A stretch of DNA of 64,000 nt from Nocardia fluminea. GTDB lineage: Bacteria; Actinomycetota; Actinomycetes; Mycobacteriales; Mycobacteriaceae. Shown here piece by piece: positions 27,596 through 41,401 of the stretch. The DNA lies in contig NZ_PJMW01000002.1 in the NCBI RefSeq assembly GCF_002846365.1, forward strand, positions 4,588,001 to 4,652,000, read 5' to 3'. The notes beneath the pieces were generated by a model. It saw nothing but the letters and a program-made list of their open reading frames with translations, searched no databases and had not been told where the DNA came from. A program made the position numbers and the translations under genes. The number at the start of each line of letters is the position of its first letter. The stretch's first letter is position 1.

Positions 27596-30259
27596 GTGCA
27601 GACCCACGAGATTCGACGACGGTTCCTGGACCATTTCGTCCGTGCCGGACACACCGAGGTCCCCAGTGCTTCGCTGATCCTGGCCGACCCCAATTTGTTG
27701 TTCGTCAACGCGGGCATGGTTCAGTTCGTTCCGTATTTCCTCGGTCAGCAGACCCCGCCGTACGCCACCGCGACCAGCGTGCAGAAGTGCGTGCGCACCC
27801 TCGACATCGAGAACGTCGGCATCACCACGCGCCACAACACGTTCTTCCAGATGGCGGGCAATTTCAGCTTCGGCGATTACTTCAAGCGTGAGGCCATCAC
27901 GCTGGCCTGGACGCTGCTCACCGACAGCGTCGAAGACGGCGGCTACGGCTTCGACCCCGAGCGCCTATGGGTCACCGTCTACCTCGACGACGACGAGGCC
28001 GAGCGGATGTGGCTGGAACTCGGCGTGCCCGCCGACCGGATCCAGCGTCGCGGCATGGCCGACAACTACTGGTCGATGGGCATCCCCGGCCCGTGCGGTC
28101 CGTGTTCGGAGATCTACTACGACCGCGGCCCCGAGTACGGGGTCGAAGGTGGCCCCGAGGCCGACGAGGACCGCTACATCGAGATCTGGAATCTCGTGTT
28201 CATGCAGAACGAGCGCGGTGCCGGCATCGGCAAGGACAACTTCGAGATCCTCGGCCCGCTGCCCAAGCAGAACATCGACACCGGCATGGGCGTCGAGCGT
28301 GTCGCGTTCCTGCTCCAGGGCGTGGACAACGTCTACGAGACCGACCTGATGCGCCCGATCATCGACAAGGCCGAGGAGCTCACCGGTCGCTCCTACGGCG
28401 TCGAGCACACCGGCGACGTGCGCTTCCGCGTGATCGCCGACCACGCCCGCACCGCCGCGATGCTCATCGCCGACGGCGTGAACCCCGGCAACGACGGTCG
28501 CGGCTACGTGCTGCGCCGCCTGCTGCGCCGCATCGTGCGTTCGGCGCGTCTGCTCGGTGCCGAGAAGCCGGTGATGGCCGAGCTGATCAAGGTCGTCACC
28601 GACCTGATGGCGCCGTCCTACCCCGAACTGGCCACCGACTTCTCGCGCATCGAGACGGTGTCGGTCGGCGAGGAGATGGCGTTCCTCAAGACGCTCAACA
28701 CCGGCGAGACCCTGTTCGACAACGCGGCCACCGCGGTGAAGTCCAAGGGCGGCAAGCAGATCACCGGCTCCGACGCGTTCGCCTTGCACGACACCTACGG
28801 CTTCCCGATCGACCTCACGCTCGAGATGGCCGCCGAGGCGGGCCTTTCCGTCGACGAGGACGGTTTCCGCTCGCTCATGGCCGAGCAGCGCAAGCGCGCC
28901 AAGGACGACGCCCAGGCTCGCAAGCACGCGCACGCCGACCTCACCGTCTACAAGGAACTGGTCGACCGCGGCGCCACCGAGTTCACCGGTTTCGACGAGC
29001 TGACCTCCGAGGCCAACGTGCTGGCCCTGATCGCCGACGGCGTGCGCGTCCCGGTGGCCACGGCGGGCCAGGACGTCGAGGTCATCCTGGATCGCAGCCC
29101 GATGTACGCCGAGTCCGGCGGTCAGATCGCCGATCGTGGCACCATCACCGCCTCCGGGGTGAAGCTCCAGGTCAACGACGTGCAGAAGATCGCCAAGAAG
29201 GTCTGGGTGCACAAGGCCACCGTCGAGTCGGGTCAGCTCACCGAGGGCGATGTGGTGCTCGCGCAGGCGGACCCTGCGTGGCGTCGCGGCGCCACCCAGG
29301 GCCACTCGGGCACGCACATGGTGCACGCCGCGCTGCGCCAGATCCTCGGTCCCAACGCCGTGCAGGCCGGTTCGCTGAACAAGCCGGGCTACCTGCGGTT
29401 CGACTTCAACTGGCAGGGTGCGCTGTCGGAGCAGCAGAAGGCCGATATCGAGGCTGTCTCCAACGACGCCGTCGGTGCGGACTTCCCCGTGAACACCTTC
29501 GTCACCGATCTGCCCAACGCCAAGAAGATGGGCGCGATGGCGCTGTTCGGCGAGAACTACGGCGACGAGGTGCGCGTCGTGGAGATCGGCGGCCCGTTCT
29601 CGATGGAGCTGTGCGGTGGCACCCACGTGGAGCACTCCTCGCAGATCGGCCCGATCACCCTGCTCGGCGAGGCCTCGGTCGGTTCCGGGGTGCGCCGGGT
29701 CGAGGCCTTCGTCGGCCTCGACTCCTACAAGTACCTGGCCAAGGAGCGTGCGCTGCTGGCCGGTGTCGCGTCGTCGTTGAAGGTGCCCTCCGACGAGGTG
29801 CCCGGGCGCGTGGAGCAGCTCGTGGAGCGGCTCAAGGTGGCCGAGAAGGAGCTCGAGCGCACCAAGATCGCCGCGGTGCTGTCCTCGGCGGGCACGTTCG
29901 CCGAACAGGCCGAGCGGGTCGGTGCGGTGCGTCTGGTGGCCGCCGCGGCCCCCGAGGGCGTGTCGGCGGGAGACCTGCGGACGCTGGCCACCGATATTCG
30001 TGGCCGTCTCGGCAGCGAAGCCGCTGTGGTCGTGCTGCTCGGCAATGTCGAGGGCAAGGCGCCGTTCGTGGTGACCGTGAACAAGGCCGCCCAGGATCTC
30101 GGCTTCAAGTCGGGCGAGCTGGTCGCGGCCTTCGGGCCGAGCATCGCCGGGCGCGGTGGCGGCAAGCCGGAGATGGCGCAGGGCGCGGGCTCGGATCCGT
30201 CGGGCATCCCGGCCGGTTTGACCGCGGTCCGTGCCCGGGTGGCCGAACTCGCCGGCTGA
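27596..30259 (+). CDS. alaS: alanyl-tRNA synthetase
   Basis: AlaRS, 887 residues, charging tRNA-Ala and editing mischarged tRNA. The class II core opens the protein ([30 protein letters not shown]). The editing domain has zinc ligands in HSGTHMVHA and CGGTHVEHS. The C-Ala domain ends near [15 protein letters not shown] 27596 gives the conserved start [13 protein letters not shown]. The stop TGA overlaps the ruvX ATG by one base. Confidence 0.98.
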   Translation: MQTHEIRRRFLDHFVRAGHTEVPSASLILADPNLLFVNAGMVQFVPYFLGQQTPPYATATSVQKCVRTLDIENVGITTRHNTFFQMAGNFSFGDYFKREAITLAWTLLTDSVEDGGYGFDPERLWVTVYLDDDEAERMWLELGVPADRIQRRGMADNYWSMGIPGPCGPCSEIYYDRGPEYGVEGGPEADEDRYIEIWNLVFMQNERGAGIGKDNFEILGPLPKQNIDTGMGVERVAFLLQGVDNVYETDLMRPIIDKAEELTGRSYGVEHTGDVRFRVIADHARTAAMLIADGVNPGNDGRGYVLRRLLRRIVRSARLLGAEKPVMAELIKVVTDLMAPSYPELATDFSRIETVSVGEEMAFLKTLNTGETLFDNAATAVKSKGGKQITGSDAFALHDTYGFPIDLTLEMAAEAGLSVDEDGFRSLMAEQRKRAKDDAQARKHAHADLTVYKELVDRGATEFTGFDELTSEANVLALIADGVRVPVATAGQDVEVILDRSPMYAESGGQIADRGTITASGVKLQVNDVQKIAKKVWVHKATVESGQLTEGDVVLAQADPAWRRGATQGHSGTHMVHAALRQILGPNAVQAGSLNKPGYLRFDFNWQGALSEQQKADIEAVSNDAVGADFPVNTFVTDLPNAKKMGAMALFGENYGDEVRVVEIGGPFSMELCGGTHVEHSSQIGPITLLGEASVGSGVRRVEAFVGLDSYKYLAKERALLAGVASSLKVPSDEVPGRVEQLVERLKVAEKELERTKIAAVLSSAGTFAEQAERVGAVRLVAAAAPEGVSAGDLRTLATDIRGRLGSEAAVVVLLGNVEGKAPFVVTVNKAAQDLGFKSGELVAAFGPSIAGRGGGKPEMAQGAGSDPSGIPAGLTAVRARVAELAG

Positions 30260-30807
30260 TGACCACCCCTGGTTCGGCCAGCGAGCAATCCGCCGACCGC
30301 CCCGACCCGGGTACCGACCCGGGCCGGGGGCGCCGGATCGCGATCGACGTCGGTAGCGTGCGCATCGGCGTCGCCTCGAGCGATCCCGACGGCATTCTCG
30401 CCACCCCCGTCGAGACCGTCGCGCGCGCCAAATCCGGTGGGCGCGCGGGTCCACCCGCCGACATCGCAAGAATTGCCGACATTGTGCGGGAGTACGAAGC
30501 GGTCGAGGTGATCATCGGTCTGCCACGCACGCTGCGCGGCGAAAACGGCACCGCGGCCGCCATCGCGCGGAAGTTTGCCAAGCAGTTGCGCCGGGTGATC
30601 GACCCGATTCCGATACGCCTTTCCGACGAACGTTTGACTACGGTGTCTGCTGCACGTGCGCTGCGCGACAGTGGAGTTCGCGCACGTGGCCAGCGGCAGA
30701 TGATCGATCAGGCGGCAGCCGTGTCGATTCTGCAAGGATGGTTGGACGAGCGGAGTTCGGTGTTGAAGGACGCAGCAGATACGGCGAGGGTCGGAGACGA
30801 TGCATGA
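30259..30807 (+). CDS. ruvX: putative Holliday junction resolvase RuvX/YqgF
   Basis: RNase H-fold nuclease of the YqgF/RuvX family, 182 residues, implicated in rRNA processing and recombination. Motifs: [16 protein letters not shown] with first catalytic Asp, [13 protein letters not shown], and SDERLTT with an acidic ligand. A disordered N-terminal extension of about 25 residues precedes the domain. It overlaps both alaS (1 base) and mltG (ATGA). Confidence 0.93.
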   Translation: MTTPGSASEQSADRPDPGTDPGRGRRIAIDVGSVRIGVASSDPDGILATPVETVARAKSGGRAGPPADIARIADIVREYEAVEVIIGLPRTLRGENGTAAAIARKFAKQLRRVIDPIPIRLSDERLTTVSAARALRDSGVRARGQRQMIDQAAAVSILQGWLDERSSVLKDAADTARVGDDA

Positions 30808-32330
30808 CCGACCGATGGACCAGGGCCGAGGAACGCTACCGGGCACGGGAAGCTGATCGGCGCTATCCCCGCCGCGACGACTGGGGGCTCGACGCCCGCA
30901 CAGTGCGCGAGGACGCGGCGCCGGACCGCGGTGAGTGGGACGAGGACGGCACCGACGTCATCCCGCGCTACGAGGACGAGATCTACGACGATCAGGTCCT
31001 GGAAGACGTTCTCGAGCCGGAACCCGAACCGGAACCGGCGGTCGCGCCGCGTCGTGTCGGGCAGCGTGCCGCGCCGGCCGAGCGTGGCCGCCCCCGTTCG
31101 GCGTCCGGTCGGAACAAACCGACGGGTCGCGCCAAGTCGCCGGGTCGCGCCAAGTCCCGGATCGCCTCGCGGAAGGCGGCCGAGCGCAAGAAGCGTCGCC
31201 GCAATATGTGGGTGATCGCGGCCGTGTTCGTCGTGCTGGTCGTCTCCGCCGCCGGTTTCGCCGGGTACAAACTGATGGGCAGCCTCGCGCCCGCCGAGGA
31301 TTTCGCGGGCCCGCCCGGCGAACTCGTGGTGGTGCAGGTGCACTCCGGTGACACCGCCACCCAGATCGCCGACACCATGAGGGACAAGGGTGTCGTCGCC
31401 AGCTCGGAGGCGTTCTACGAAGCGGCCGTACGCAATTCCAACATGAACAGCGTGCAGCCCGGCTTCTACGCGGTACAGAAGAACAGTCCCGCCGCACACG
31501 CGGTGACCTCGCTGGTGTCGAAGGACTCCCGCGTCGGCAACGTCGTGATCTCGGAGGGACGCCAGCTGCACAACCGTCGCGATGTGCACACCGGGGCCCC
31601 TACGGAAGGCATCTACACCAAGATCGCCGCCGCCAGCTGCCTCGGCTCCGGGACCGCCGCCAAGTGCGTCACCTACGAGCAGCTCGACGCCGCGGGCGCC
31701 AGTGCCGACCTCGCCGCGCTCGGCGTGCCCGATTGGGCCAAGGCGTCGGTCGCGGCCGCTCCCGACCGGCGCAGGCAGCTCGACGGCCTGATCTCCGCGG
31801 GCACGCTGGATTTCGATCCCAGCGGTGGGCCGGTGCAGATCCTGCGTCAGCTGATCACCGCGAGCGCGGCACTCTACGAGTCCACCGGGCTGTTGCGTTC
31901 GGGCGCCGAAACACAGCTCAACCCCTATCAGACGTTGATCGCGGCGTCGTTGGTCGAACGCGAAGCGCTGGCACCGGATATGCCGAAGGTCGCGCGGGTC
32001 ATCGTCAACCGGTTGCGGATCGATCAGCCGTTGCAGTTCGACTCGACGGTGAACTATTCGCTGGAGGAGACCGAGGTCGCCACCACCGACGCCGACCGCA
32101 ACACCGTCACGCCGTGGAACACCTACGCGATGTCGGGCCTGCCCGCCAACCCGATCTCCGCGCCCTCGCTCAAAGCCCTTCAGGCGATGGAGAATCCGGA
32201 GCCGGGGAAGTGGCTGTACTTCGTCACGATCGACAAGAAGGGCACCACGCTGTTCACCGAGAGCTACGCCGAGCACCTGCGCAATATCGTGAAGGCCGAG
32301 CAGAGCGGCATTCTCGACAGTGGGCGCTGA
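30804..32330 (+). CDS. mltG: endolytic murein transglycosylase MltG
   Basis: Membrane-anchored lytic transglycosylase that cuts nascent glycan strands, 508 residues. An acidic then Arg/Lys-rich cytoplasmic region of about 134 residues precedes one membrane helix (135-157). A LysM-like subdomain (about 175-240) and the YceG catalytic domain follow, with catalytic Glu385 in ASLVEREA and [12 protein letters not shown] downstream. The long charged N-terminus is an actinobacterial feature. The aroE start lies inside its 3' end. Confidence 0.93.
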   Translation: MTDRWTRAEERYRAREADRRYPRRDDWGLDARTVREDAAPDRGEWDEDGTDVIPRYEDEIYDDQVLEDVLEPEPEPEPAVAPRRVGQRAAPAERGRPRSASGRNKPTGRAKSPGRAKSRIASRKAAERKKRRRNMWVIAAVFVVLVVSAAGFAGYKLMGSLAPAEDFAGPPGELVVVQVHSGDTATQIADTMRDKGVVASSEAFYEAAVRNSNMNSVQPGFYAVQKNSPAAHAVTSLVSKDSRVGNVVISEGRQLHNRRDVHTGAPTEGIYTKIAAASCLGSGTAAKCVTYEQLDAAGASADLAALGVPDWAKASVAAAPDRRRQLDGLISAGTLDFDPSGGPVQILRQLITASAALYESTGLLRSGAETQLNPYQTLIAASLVEREALAPDMPKVARVIVNRLRIDQPLQFDSTVNYSLEETEVATTDADRNTVTPWNTYAMSGLPANPISAPSLKALQAMENPEPGKWLYFVTIDKKGTTLFTESYAEHLRNIVKAEQSGILDSGR

Positions 32331-33153
32331 GTTGAATCGCAAGGCCGCTGTTCTCGGTCAGCCGATCGCGCATTCGCGCTCCCCCCAGCTGCACCTGGCC
32401 GCCTATCGCGCGCTCGGCCTCGACTGGAGCTATGAGCGGATCGAATGCGATGCGGCGCGGCTGCCCAGGCTCGTCGGCGAGCTGGGCCCAGAGTGGGTCG
32501 GGCTGTCGGTGACCATGCCGGGCAAGGAAGCGGCGCTGGCGGTGGCCACCGAGCGCACCGAGCGCGCGGTGCTGGTCGGTTCGGCCAATACCCTCGTGCG
32601 CACCGAGACCGGGTGGTCGGCGGATTGCACCGATGTCGACGGTGTACTCGGCGCGCTGCGCGGCGGCGGCGTCTCGACGATCGACGAGGCGGTGGTGCTC
32701 GGTGCGGGCGGAACGGCCAGGCCCGCGCTGCTGGCACTGTCCGAACTCGGGGCGAAGAAGGTCACGGTGATCGCTCGCGATGCCGGGCGGGCGCGCAGCG
32801 CCCTGGAACTGGCCGACCGCCTCGGGATGCGAGCCACGGTCGTCCCGCTCGATACCGAGCAGGTGCGCGCGGCGTGCGCGGCCGCCGGTGCGGTGGTGAG
32901 CACGGTGCCCGCCGGGGCGGCCGCGCCGATCGCGTCGGCGGTCGCCGTCGCGCCGGTGGTGCTCGACGCCATCTACAACCCGTGGCCGACTCCGCTGGCG
33001 AGCGCGGTCGAGGCGGCCGGGCACACGGTGGTCAGCGGATTGCAGATGTTGCTCAATCAGGCCTACGGACAGGTCGAACTGTTCACGGGTCGGCCCGCGC
33101 CGCGTGCGGCGATGGCCGCCGCGCTGGCCGAGGGAACCGGCGGCTACCGCTGA
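32320..33153 (+). CDS. aroE: shikimate 5-dehydrogenase
   Basis: NADP-dependent reduction of 3-dehydroshikimate to shikimate in aromatic amino acid synthesis. 277 residues. Substrate motif SRSPQLH, catalytic Lys in SVTMPGK, Asn in SANTLV, Asp in DCTDVDG, and cofactor motif GAGGTARPA are present. GTG 32320 overlaps the mltG stop by 11 bases; this end-to-start overlap supports coupled translation in the alaS operon. Confidence 0.93.
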   Translation: MGAELNRKAAVLGQPIAHSRSPQLHLAAYRALGLDWSYERIECDAARLPRLVGELGPEWVGLSVTMPGKEAALAVATERTERAVLVGSANTLVRTETGWSADCTDVDGVLGALRGGGVSTIDEAVVLGAGGTARPALLALSELGAKKVTVIARDAGRARSALELADRLGMRATVVPLDTEQVRAACAAAGAVVSTVPAGAAAPIASAVAVAPVVLDAIYNPWPTPLASAVEAAGHTVVSGLQMLLNQAYGQVELFTGRPAPRAAMAAALAEGTGGYR

Positions 33154-33195
33154 GTGCTGTACCGAATTCTCGATGCCATCATTCGATCCGTCGAA

Positions 33196-33228
33196 TTGAC
33201 ACCGGTTCTAGTTTTGTCCCGCTAAAGT
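33196..33228 (+). promoter_or_regulatory. promoter of the 4-TM protein gene
   Basis: TTGACA at 33196-33201 and TAAAGT (TANNNT) at 33223-33228, 7 nt before ATG 33236. The 21-nt spacer is longer than ideal, so the -35 is uncertain; the -10 and leaderless start look good. Confidence 0.5.
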
Positions 33229-33235
33229 GTTCTTC

Positions 33236-33679
33236 ATGACCGCTTGGGTGTTACGAGCCACCGTCCTCGGCGCGCTGGTCGTCGCCCTGCGCGTCCTGCT
33301 CGGCCTCGCCATGGCCTCCTGGCCGACCTACGGCACGTTCTGGCGCGCGGCCTGCCTGCTCACCATCGTCGCCGTCGTGGTCGCTTGGGGTGTGCGGGAC
33401 GGCCGCACGGGCGCCGACGGCCTCACTGTTCGCTGGCTGGCCGCCGGGTTCGGCGCGGGACTGGCCAGCTCGGCCGTGTGCTGGGCCCTCGATCAGGTGC
33501 CCGGATTCGAACTCGGCGACGCCGGGATCCTCTACGAGCTGACCTCCGCCGCATCGTTCATCCTGCTGCTGATCTTCCTGCCCGCCCTGGTGGGTGTCGC
33601 GTTCGGCTTCACCCGGTCGCGCCGCTCGGCCGAATCCGCCACTCGGGCGCCGGAACCGGAATTCGCCGACGCGAAGTGA
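33236..33679 (+). CDS. B-4DMT-like four-helix membrane protein
   Basis: A 147-residue protein with four membrane helices and the opening MTAWVLRA typical of mycobacterial B-4DMT family proteins. Conserved small residues lie in WLAAGFGAGLASSAVCW, and LYELTSAASFILLLIFLPALVGVAFG follows. The C-terminus is a short acidic/Arg tail. A comparable membrane gene, Rv2536, adjoins the aro cluster in M. tuberculosis. Transport function is by name only. Confidence 0.7.
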   Translation: MTAWVLRATVLGALVVALRVLLGLAMASWPTYGTFWRAACLLTIVAVVVAWGVRDGRTGADGLTVRWLAAGFGAGLASSAVCWALDQVPGFELGDAGILYELTSAASFILLLIFLPALVGVAFGFTRSRRSAESATRAPEPEFADAK

Positions 33680-33776
33680 GCTGAATCGCTCTCTCCGGCA
33701 ACGCCCGAGATCGGTGATGTCGCCGCCGTGCCGACCGCGGACTTCGGGGAATCGGTAGCAACGCAGATCGTCCGAA

Positions 33777-33815
33777 GCTGTCCGTGCCCTGATGCGGCGT
33801 CGGGGCACGGACAGC
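33777..33815. terminator. bidirectional hairpin terminator
   Basis: Perfect 13-bp stem (33777-33789 with 33803-33815, arm gctgtccgtgccc) and 13-nt loop, between the converging 4-TM gene and aroB. Confidence 0.8.
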
Positions 33816-33830
33816 CGACGGACTCCGATC

Positions 33831-36465
<2,635 letters not shown>

Positions 36466-36469
<4 letters not shown>

Positions 36470-37674
36470 GGGATACGGCTGTCCGCGGGCACGTGTGGGC
36501 GGCTACCGATCCGCTTGACGTAACTGGTGATGTTGTCGACGGTCTCGGCCAGCGAGTCGCCGCCGAACTTCTCCAGCGCGGCCTGGGCCAGCACCAGCGC
36601 CACCATCGACTCGGCGACCACGGCCGCCGCGGGCACCGCGCACACATCGGAACGCTGATGGATGGCGACGGCTTCCTCGCCGCTGGACATGTCGACGGTC
36701 GACAGCGCGCGCGGCACGGTCGAGATCGGCTTCATCGCGGCGCGCACGCGCAGTGCTTCGCCGTTCGTCATGCCGCCTTCGAGGCCGCCCGCCCGGTTGG
36801 TCGAGCGCAGCACGCCGTCGGGACCGGGGCGCATCTCGTCGTGGGCCAGGCTGCCGCGCCGGCGCGCGGTCTCGAACCCGTCGCCCACCTCGACGCCCTT
36901 GATCGCCTGGATGCCCATGAGGGCGGCGGCCAGACGCGAATCCAGGCGCTGCTCGCCGCTGACGAACGAGCCGAGCCCGATCGGCAGTCCGTCGACGATC
37001 ACCTCGACGACGCCGCCGAGGGTGTCGCCGTCCTTCTTGGCCGCTTCGATCTCGGCGATCATGGCCGCCTCGGCCTCGGCGTCGAACGCGCGCACGGGGC
37101 TGGCATCGATCGCGTCGAGGTCGGCCGGACCCGGCGTGACACCGGTGGTGTTGGCAGCGGCGCCGATCGACACCACATGCGAGATGACCTCGACACCGAA
37201 GGCCTGGCGCAGGAAGTTGCGCGCGAAGGTGCCAGCGGCGACCCGGGCCGCGGTCTCGCGGGCGCTGGCCCGCTCGAGCACCGGGCGGGCGTCGTCGAAG
37301 CCGTACTTGAGCATCCCGGAGTAATCGGCGTGGCCGGGGCGCGGGCGCGTGAGCGGCGCGTTGCGCGCCATCCCCGCGAGCTCGGCCTCGTCGATCGGAT
37401 CGGCCGACATCACTTCGGTCCACTTGGGCCACTCGGAGTTGGCGATCTCGATCGCGACCGGACCACCCATGGTGCGGCCGTGGCGCACGCCACCGACCAG
37501 GGTGACCTTGTCGGCCTCGAATTTCATCCGGGCACCGCGCCCGTAACCGAGCCGGCGGCGGGCGAGCTGTGCGGAGACATCGTCCGATGTCACCTCGACT
37601 CCGGCGACCATCCCTTCCAGGAGGGCGACGAGAGCGGGACCATGGGATTCTCCGGCAGTTATCCAGCGCAACAC
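36466..37674 (-). CDS. aroC: chorismate synthase
   Basis: FMN-dependent final step to chorismate, 402 residues. Signatures GESHGPAL at the N-terminus, [20 protein letters not shown] and the flavin-site SVPR-like/[10 protein letters not shown] region are present. GTG 37674 with GGGAAGAT upstream is chosen; the longer frame to 37938 lacks support. First gene of the aroC-aroK-aroB operon; its stop overlaps the aroK GTG. Confidence 0.97.
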
Positions 37675-37856
37675 GCCGACTATCTTCCCATGTCGACACG
37701 TACTGCCGGGAACGCGGGCCGACGTGACGAGCGGCACGTCACCGCCGAGCCGGGCCGCGCGGTGGCGGCCACCGCCGTGATCCGGCCGAACCGGCCTGCT
37801 CCGGACCTCCGCGGACATCCCGGCACCGGGATCGTCTCGGCGCGTCGCGCCGCGGG

Positions 37857-38330
37857 TCATGCCAACGCCATCGCGGTCACGGTGGCCAGGCACATCGCGG
37901 GGCCGTGTGGCACCAGCCGCCTGGCCGGTATCGCGCACACCTGTCGCGAATCACGTGCCAGCACCGTACGCAGCCGATCACCACCGAGCAGCGCCACCGC
38001 CGCCCCGGCCGTGAGCAGAGGCGCGGCCACCGCTGCCCATACCCAGGCCGGCGGTCCGGCGATCGCCGCCGCGGCTCCGAGCGCCACCGCGAGTTTCACA
38101 TCACCGGCGCCGAGCGCGGCCGGCGAGAGCAGATGGGTGACCAGGTAGGGCATCGTCAACAGCGCGGCACCGATCACCGCGGTCCCCAATTCGCCTGTCG
38201 AGAAGGCGAACAGGAACACCGCGGCAGCACCCGCGCCGGTCAGCGCGTTGGGTAGACGACGGGCGTGGATATCGATGACGCCCAGCAGCAGGCACCAGGC
38301 AACGAGGCAACAGAACGCGGCAGTGGTCAT
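37857..38330 (-). CDS. A24-family prepilin peptidase
   Basis: A 157-residue membrane aspartyl protease with about five helices. The two active-site Asp motifs are visible: D20 in [12 protein letters not shown] and the GxGD motif in GAGDVKLA. It lacks the methylase N-terminal domain, as in small Rv2551c/TadV-type peptidases of actinobacteria. ATG 38330 is used. No pilin genes are nearby. Same strand as aroC, 182 bp upstream of it. Confidence 0.85.
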   Translation of the reverse strand: MTTAAFCCLVAWCLLLGVIDIHARRLPNALTGAGAAAVFLFAFSTGELGTAVIGAALLTMPYLVTHLLSPAALGAGDVKLAVALGAAAAIAGPPAWVWAAVAAPLLTAGAAVALLGGDRLRTVLARDSRQVCAIPARRLVPHGPAMCLATVTAMALA

Positions 38331-38380
38331 GGGATCGATCGTGCTGCGCCGCGACCGCCGAAATCGGGCCCTGCCCGAGA

Positions 38381-38414
38381 ATGTGGACAACGTCGGCGCA
38401 TGTGGACAACGTCG
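38381..38414. promoter_or_regulatory. pair of DnaA boxes
   Basis: The 15-mer atgtggacaacgtcg occurs at 38381-38395 and again at 38400-38414. Each contains TGTGGACAA, the exact complement of the DnaA box TTGTCCACA. Spacing is 19 bp in the same orientation, in the divergent region between the prepilin peptidase and pepQ. Confidence 0.6.
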
Positions 38415-38479
38415 TCTCCACCTCGTCCGCCGACACGAAATCCGGGGCATCGCGTGCCGACGTGTCGCGCGCCGGGCGG

Positions 38480-38485
38480 TAGCGT
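38480..38485 (+). promoter_or_regulatory. TANNNT -10 of a likely leaderless pepQ transcript
   Basis: TAGCGT lies 6 nt before ATG 38492; no Shine-Dalgarno fits between. Confidence 0.4.
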
Positions 38486-38491
38486 TGACCC

Positions 38492-39613
38492 ATGTGTGCT
38501 GACTACACGGCTCCCGATTACGCGGCCCGGCGCGGTGCCCTGCGGAGCCTGCTGGTGGAAAACGGCGTCGACGCGTTGCTGGTGACCGATCTGGTCAACA
38601 TCCGCTACCTGACCGGCTTCACCGGGTCCAATGCTGTTGTGCTGGTGCACTCGTGGGATATGCGCGGTGCCGAGGACCGCACCGTCATCGGCACCGACGG
38701 CCGGTACTCCGCGCAGGTCGCCGAACAGGTCCCCGATCTACAGGCCGAGATCTGCCGGGCCACCGCGCGCCGAGTTCTCGAGCTGGCCGGTGAATGGCAG
38801 CTCGGTCGCGTCGGCTTCGAGAGCCACGTGGTGACCGTCGATCAGCACACCGCGTTCCAGGAGTTGCGCACCGGGCTGCAACTCGTCCCCACCTCGGGCC
38901 TGGTCGAACAGCTGCGCATGGTCAAGGACCCCTATGAGGTCGACCAGCTGAGCGCGGCGTGCACGGCGGCCGACAAGGCGCTGGCCACCCTGCTCGAACG
39001 TGGCCTGCTGCGTCCGGGCCGCACGGAGAAACAGGTCGCCCGCGACCTCGAATGGGCGATGTTCGAGCACGGTGCCGACGCGGTCTCCTTCGAGACGATC
39101 GTCGCCGCGGGCGCCCATTCGGCCATCCCGCATCACCGGCCGACCGGTGCCGTCCTCGCCACCGGCGACTTCGTGAAGTTCGATTTCGGCGCGGTGGTCA
39201 ACGGCTACCACTCCGACATGACGCGCACCCTGGTCCTCGGCGCCCCCGCCGGCTGGCAGCGCGAGATCTACGAACTGGTCGCCCGCTCACAACGTGCGGG
39301 AACCGAGGCGCTGCACCCCGGCGCGAAGACCAGCGAGGTCGACGCGGCGGCCCGGGTGATCATCGAAGAAGCGGGGTACGGACCGCAGTTCGTGCACGGT
39401 CTCGGTCACGGGGTCGGGCTGCAGATCCATGAAGCACCCGGAGTGGCGAAAACGAGTACCGGTACACTTCTGGCTGGTGTGGCGGTGACCGTCGAACCTG
39501 GTGTATACCTTCCCGGCCGCGGCGGGGTCCGGATCGAGGACACGCTCGTGGTGCGCGAAGCGGGCCCGGAACTGCTCACCCGCACCAGCAAGGACTTGAT
39601 CGTCGTCGACTGA
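38492..39613 (+). CDS. pepQ: M24 Xaa-Pro peptidase
   Basis: Cytoplasmic metallo-dipeptidase/aminopeptidase P-like enzyme, 373 residues. A creatinase N-terminal domain ([19 protein letters not shown]) is followed by the pita-bread catalytic domain. The metal ligands are in [17 protein letters not shown] (two Asp), [12 protein letters not shown] (His), [10 protein letters not shown] (Glu) and RIEDTLVV (Glu). It leads the pepQ-efp-nusB-yciI group, as in mycobacteria and corynebacteria. Confidence 0.93.
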   Translation: MCADYTAPDYAARRGALRSLLVENGVDALLVTDLVNIRYLTGFTGSNAVVLVHSWDMRGAEDRTVIGTDGRYSAQVAEQVPDLQAEICRATARRVLELAGEWQLGRVGFESHVVTVDQHTAFQELRTGLQLVPTSGLVEQLRMVKDPYEVDQLSAACTAADKALATLLERGLLRPGRTEKQVARDLEWAMFEHGADAVSFETIVAAGAHSAIPHHRPTGAVLATGDFVKFDFGAVVNGYHSDMTRTLVLGAPAGWQREIYELVARSQRAGTEALHPGAKTSEVDAAARVIIEEAGYGPQFVHGLGHGVGLQIHEAPGVAKTSTGTLLAGVAVTVEPGVYLPGRGGVRIEDTLVVREAGPELLTRTSKDLIVVD

Positions 39614-39677
39614 CGTCGGCGCGCAGAACGCAGTAACCCCCAGTACGCAGTATTACGAACGAGGAGATCCGAGGACA

Positions 39678-40241
39678 GTGGCGGACACCAGCGACTTCAA
39701 GAACGGCCTTGTGCTGAAGATCGACGGTCAGCTCCAGCAGATCATCGAATTCCAGCACGTGAAGCCGGGCAAAGGCCCCGCGTTCGTGCGGACCAAGCTG
39801 AAGAACGTCGTGTCCGGCAAGGTTGTCGACAAGACCTTCAACGCGGGTGTCAAGGTCGAGACCGCGACCGTCGACCGTCGCGACATGACCTACCTGTACC
39901 ACGACGGCACCGACTACATCTTCATGGACGGTGACACCTACGACCAGATCTCCATTCCGGAGGCCACCATCGGTGACGGTGCCCGCTTCCTGCTGGAGAA
40001 CATGGGCGTTCAGGTCGCCGTGCACGAGGACGCGCCGCTGTTCGTGGAGCTCCCCGTCACCATCGAGCTGGTCGTGCAGCACACCGACATCGGCCTGCAG
40101 GGCGACCGCTCCACCGGCGGCACCAAGCCCGCCACGCTGGAAACCGGCGCCGAGGTCGCCGTTCCGCTGTTCATCAACACCGGTGACAAGCTGAAAATCG
40201 ACTCGCGCGACGGCAGCTACCTCGGCCGCGTCAACGGCTGA
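39678..40241 (+). CDS. efp: translation elongation factor P
   Basis: EF-P, 187 residues, relieving ribosome stalling at polyproline. Three beta-barrel domains of normal length. The modification-loop Lys is K32 in KPGKGPAF, at the position of E. coli K34; the signature [11 protein letters not shown] region near the C-terminus is present. GTG 39678 follows GAGGAGATCCGAGGA. Confidence 0.97.
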   Translation: MADTSDFKNGLVLKIDGQLQQIIEFQHVKPGKGPAFVRTKLKNVVSGKVVDKTFNAGVKVETATVDRRDMTYLYHDGTDYIFMDGDTYDQISIPEATIGDGARFLLENMGVQVAVHEDAPLFVELPVTIELVVQHTDIGLQGDRSTGGTKPATLETGAEVAVPLFINTGDKLKIDSRDGSYLGRVNG

Positions 40242-40243
40242 TC

Positions 40244-40762
40244 GTGACCGACTCCCCGGCAGACAAGAAGGGCTCGTTCAAGAAGCTCGGCGCGCGCCAC
40301 AAGGCGCGCCGCCGGGCCGTGGACCTGCTGTTCGAGGCGGAGGCGCGCGATGTCGACGTCTCCGTGCTGCTCACTGATCGCGCCGACCTGGCGACCCGCG
40401 ATCAGAGCGTGGCCCCCGTGCACGCCTACACGACCACCCTCGTCGAGGGCGTCGCCGACGACCTCGACCGGGTCGACGGCACCATCGAGGGCTATCTCCA
40501 GGACTGGACCCTGCAGCGGCTGCCCGCCGTCGACCGGGCCATTCTGCGGATCGCGGTGTGGGAACTGTTCCACGCCACCGACGTCCCCCCGGTCGTCGCG
40601 GTCGACGAGGCTGTCGAGCTGGCCAAGGAACTGTCCACCGACGACTCCCCATCGTTCGTCAACGGCGTGCTCGGACAGGTCGTGCAGGTGGCCCCGCAGG
40701 TTCGTGCCGCCGCAGCTGCCACGGCCGCCACGAAGGCCGCGCGCGGCGAGTCGGAGTCCTGA
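40244..40762 (+). CDS. nusB: transcription antitermination factor NusB
   Basis: RNA-binding partner of NusE in rRNA antitermination, 172 residues. The helical core is clear: [62 protein letters not shown]. An Ala-rich C-terminal tail follows. GTG 40244 is 2 bp after the efp stop. Confidence 0.95.
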   Translation: MTDSPADKKGSFKKLGARHKARRRAVDLLFEAEARDVDVSVLLTDRADLATRDQSVAPVHAYTTTLVEGVADDLDRVDGTIEGYLQDWTLQRLPAVDRAILRIAVWELFHATDVPPVVAVDEAVELAKELSTDDSPSFVNGVLGQVVQVAPQVRAAAAATAATKAARGESES

Positions 40763-40765
40763 GGC

Positions 40766-41032
40766 GTGGCGCGCAAATACCTCGTGATGGCCGAGCGCAC
40801 CCCGAAGTTCGACGACTCGGTGATCGAACCGCACCGCACCTTCCTGCGGGAACTGCTCGCGCAGGGACAACTGCAGGAAAGTGGCGGCTTCACCGACGGC
40901 ACGGGTGGCGCCTACGTCGTCCTGGCCGAGAATCTCACCGCCGCAACGGCAATCGTCCACTCCGACCCGCTGCACACCACGGGCGCCTCGGACCTGACGA
41001 TCCACGAATGGGACATCACCGTTTCGGCGTGA
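40766..41032 (+). CDS. YciI-like protein
   Basis: An 88-residue alpha+beta barrel protein of the YCII family (RKYLVMAERTPKFDDSVIEPHRTFL; then YVVLAENLTAATAIVHSDPL). The conserved His of the family is present in EPHRTF. GTG 40766 is 3 bp after the nusB stop, so it ends the operon. Function unknown. Confidence 0.8.
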   Translation: MARKYLVMAERTPKFDDSVIEPHRTFLRELLAQGQLQESGGFTDGTGGAYVVLAENLTAATAIVHSDPLHTTGASDLTIHEWDITVSA

Positions 41033-41044
41033 ATCCCGTTCTCA

Positions 41045-41074
41045 CAGCCGCACGTTCCGGTGAACGTGCGGCTG
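41045..41074 (+). terminator. hairpin terminator of the efp-nusB operon
   Basis: Perfect 13-bp stem (41045-41057 with 41062-41074, arm cagccgcacgttc), 4-nt loop, then TTGTCGT, 13 bp after the YciI stop. Confidence 0.85.
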
Positions 41075-41401
41075 TTGTCGTCTGCGAACTCAGATCTTGC
41101 GCAGGCAGCGCCCGGATCGTTCACACACTCACCGACTTTCGCGTTGAGGTGCGTGCACAAGTACTTCGTGGGGTCGCTGGTGTTCTTCCGGCGGGATGTC
41201 CGGGTGCTCCACGCCGCCGACTTGCCACCGCCGCAAGGGAACTCGCACATCGCCGACGCGCGATGCGATCCCGACGGCCTCCGCCGGTGGGTGTACGAGG
41301 AAATCGGCGGAGGCGCGACCGCGCTGGGTGGGCGCGGTGTCGGGTGTGCTCGGGGCACGAAAGCGATCCTGCTACCTCGAGTGCGCTCGAGGTCAAGTGG
41401 T
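41075..41401. other. intergenic, no supported gene
   Basis: Short reading frames exist on both strands, including a Cys-containing minus-strand frame starting at 41250. None has a ribosome site or ends before running through the terminator or the YciI gene. It marks the junction between core genes and the accessory block. Confidence 0.5.

Noticed and set aside
27965..30469. 834-residue minus-strand frame opposite alaS
   Set aside because: Same GC-frame effect; alaS is complete on the plus strand.
40912..41250. Cys-containing minus-strand frame starting at 41250
   Set aside because: Codon use looks fair, but it runs through the operon hairpin and the YciI gene, and no ribosome site or homologous pattern is seen.
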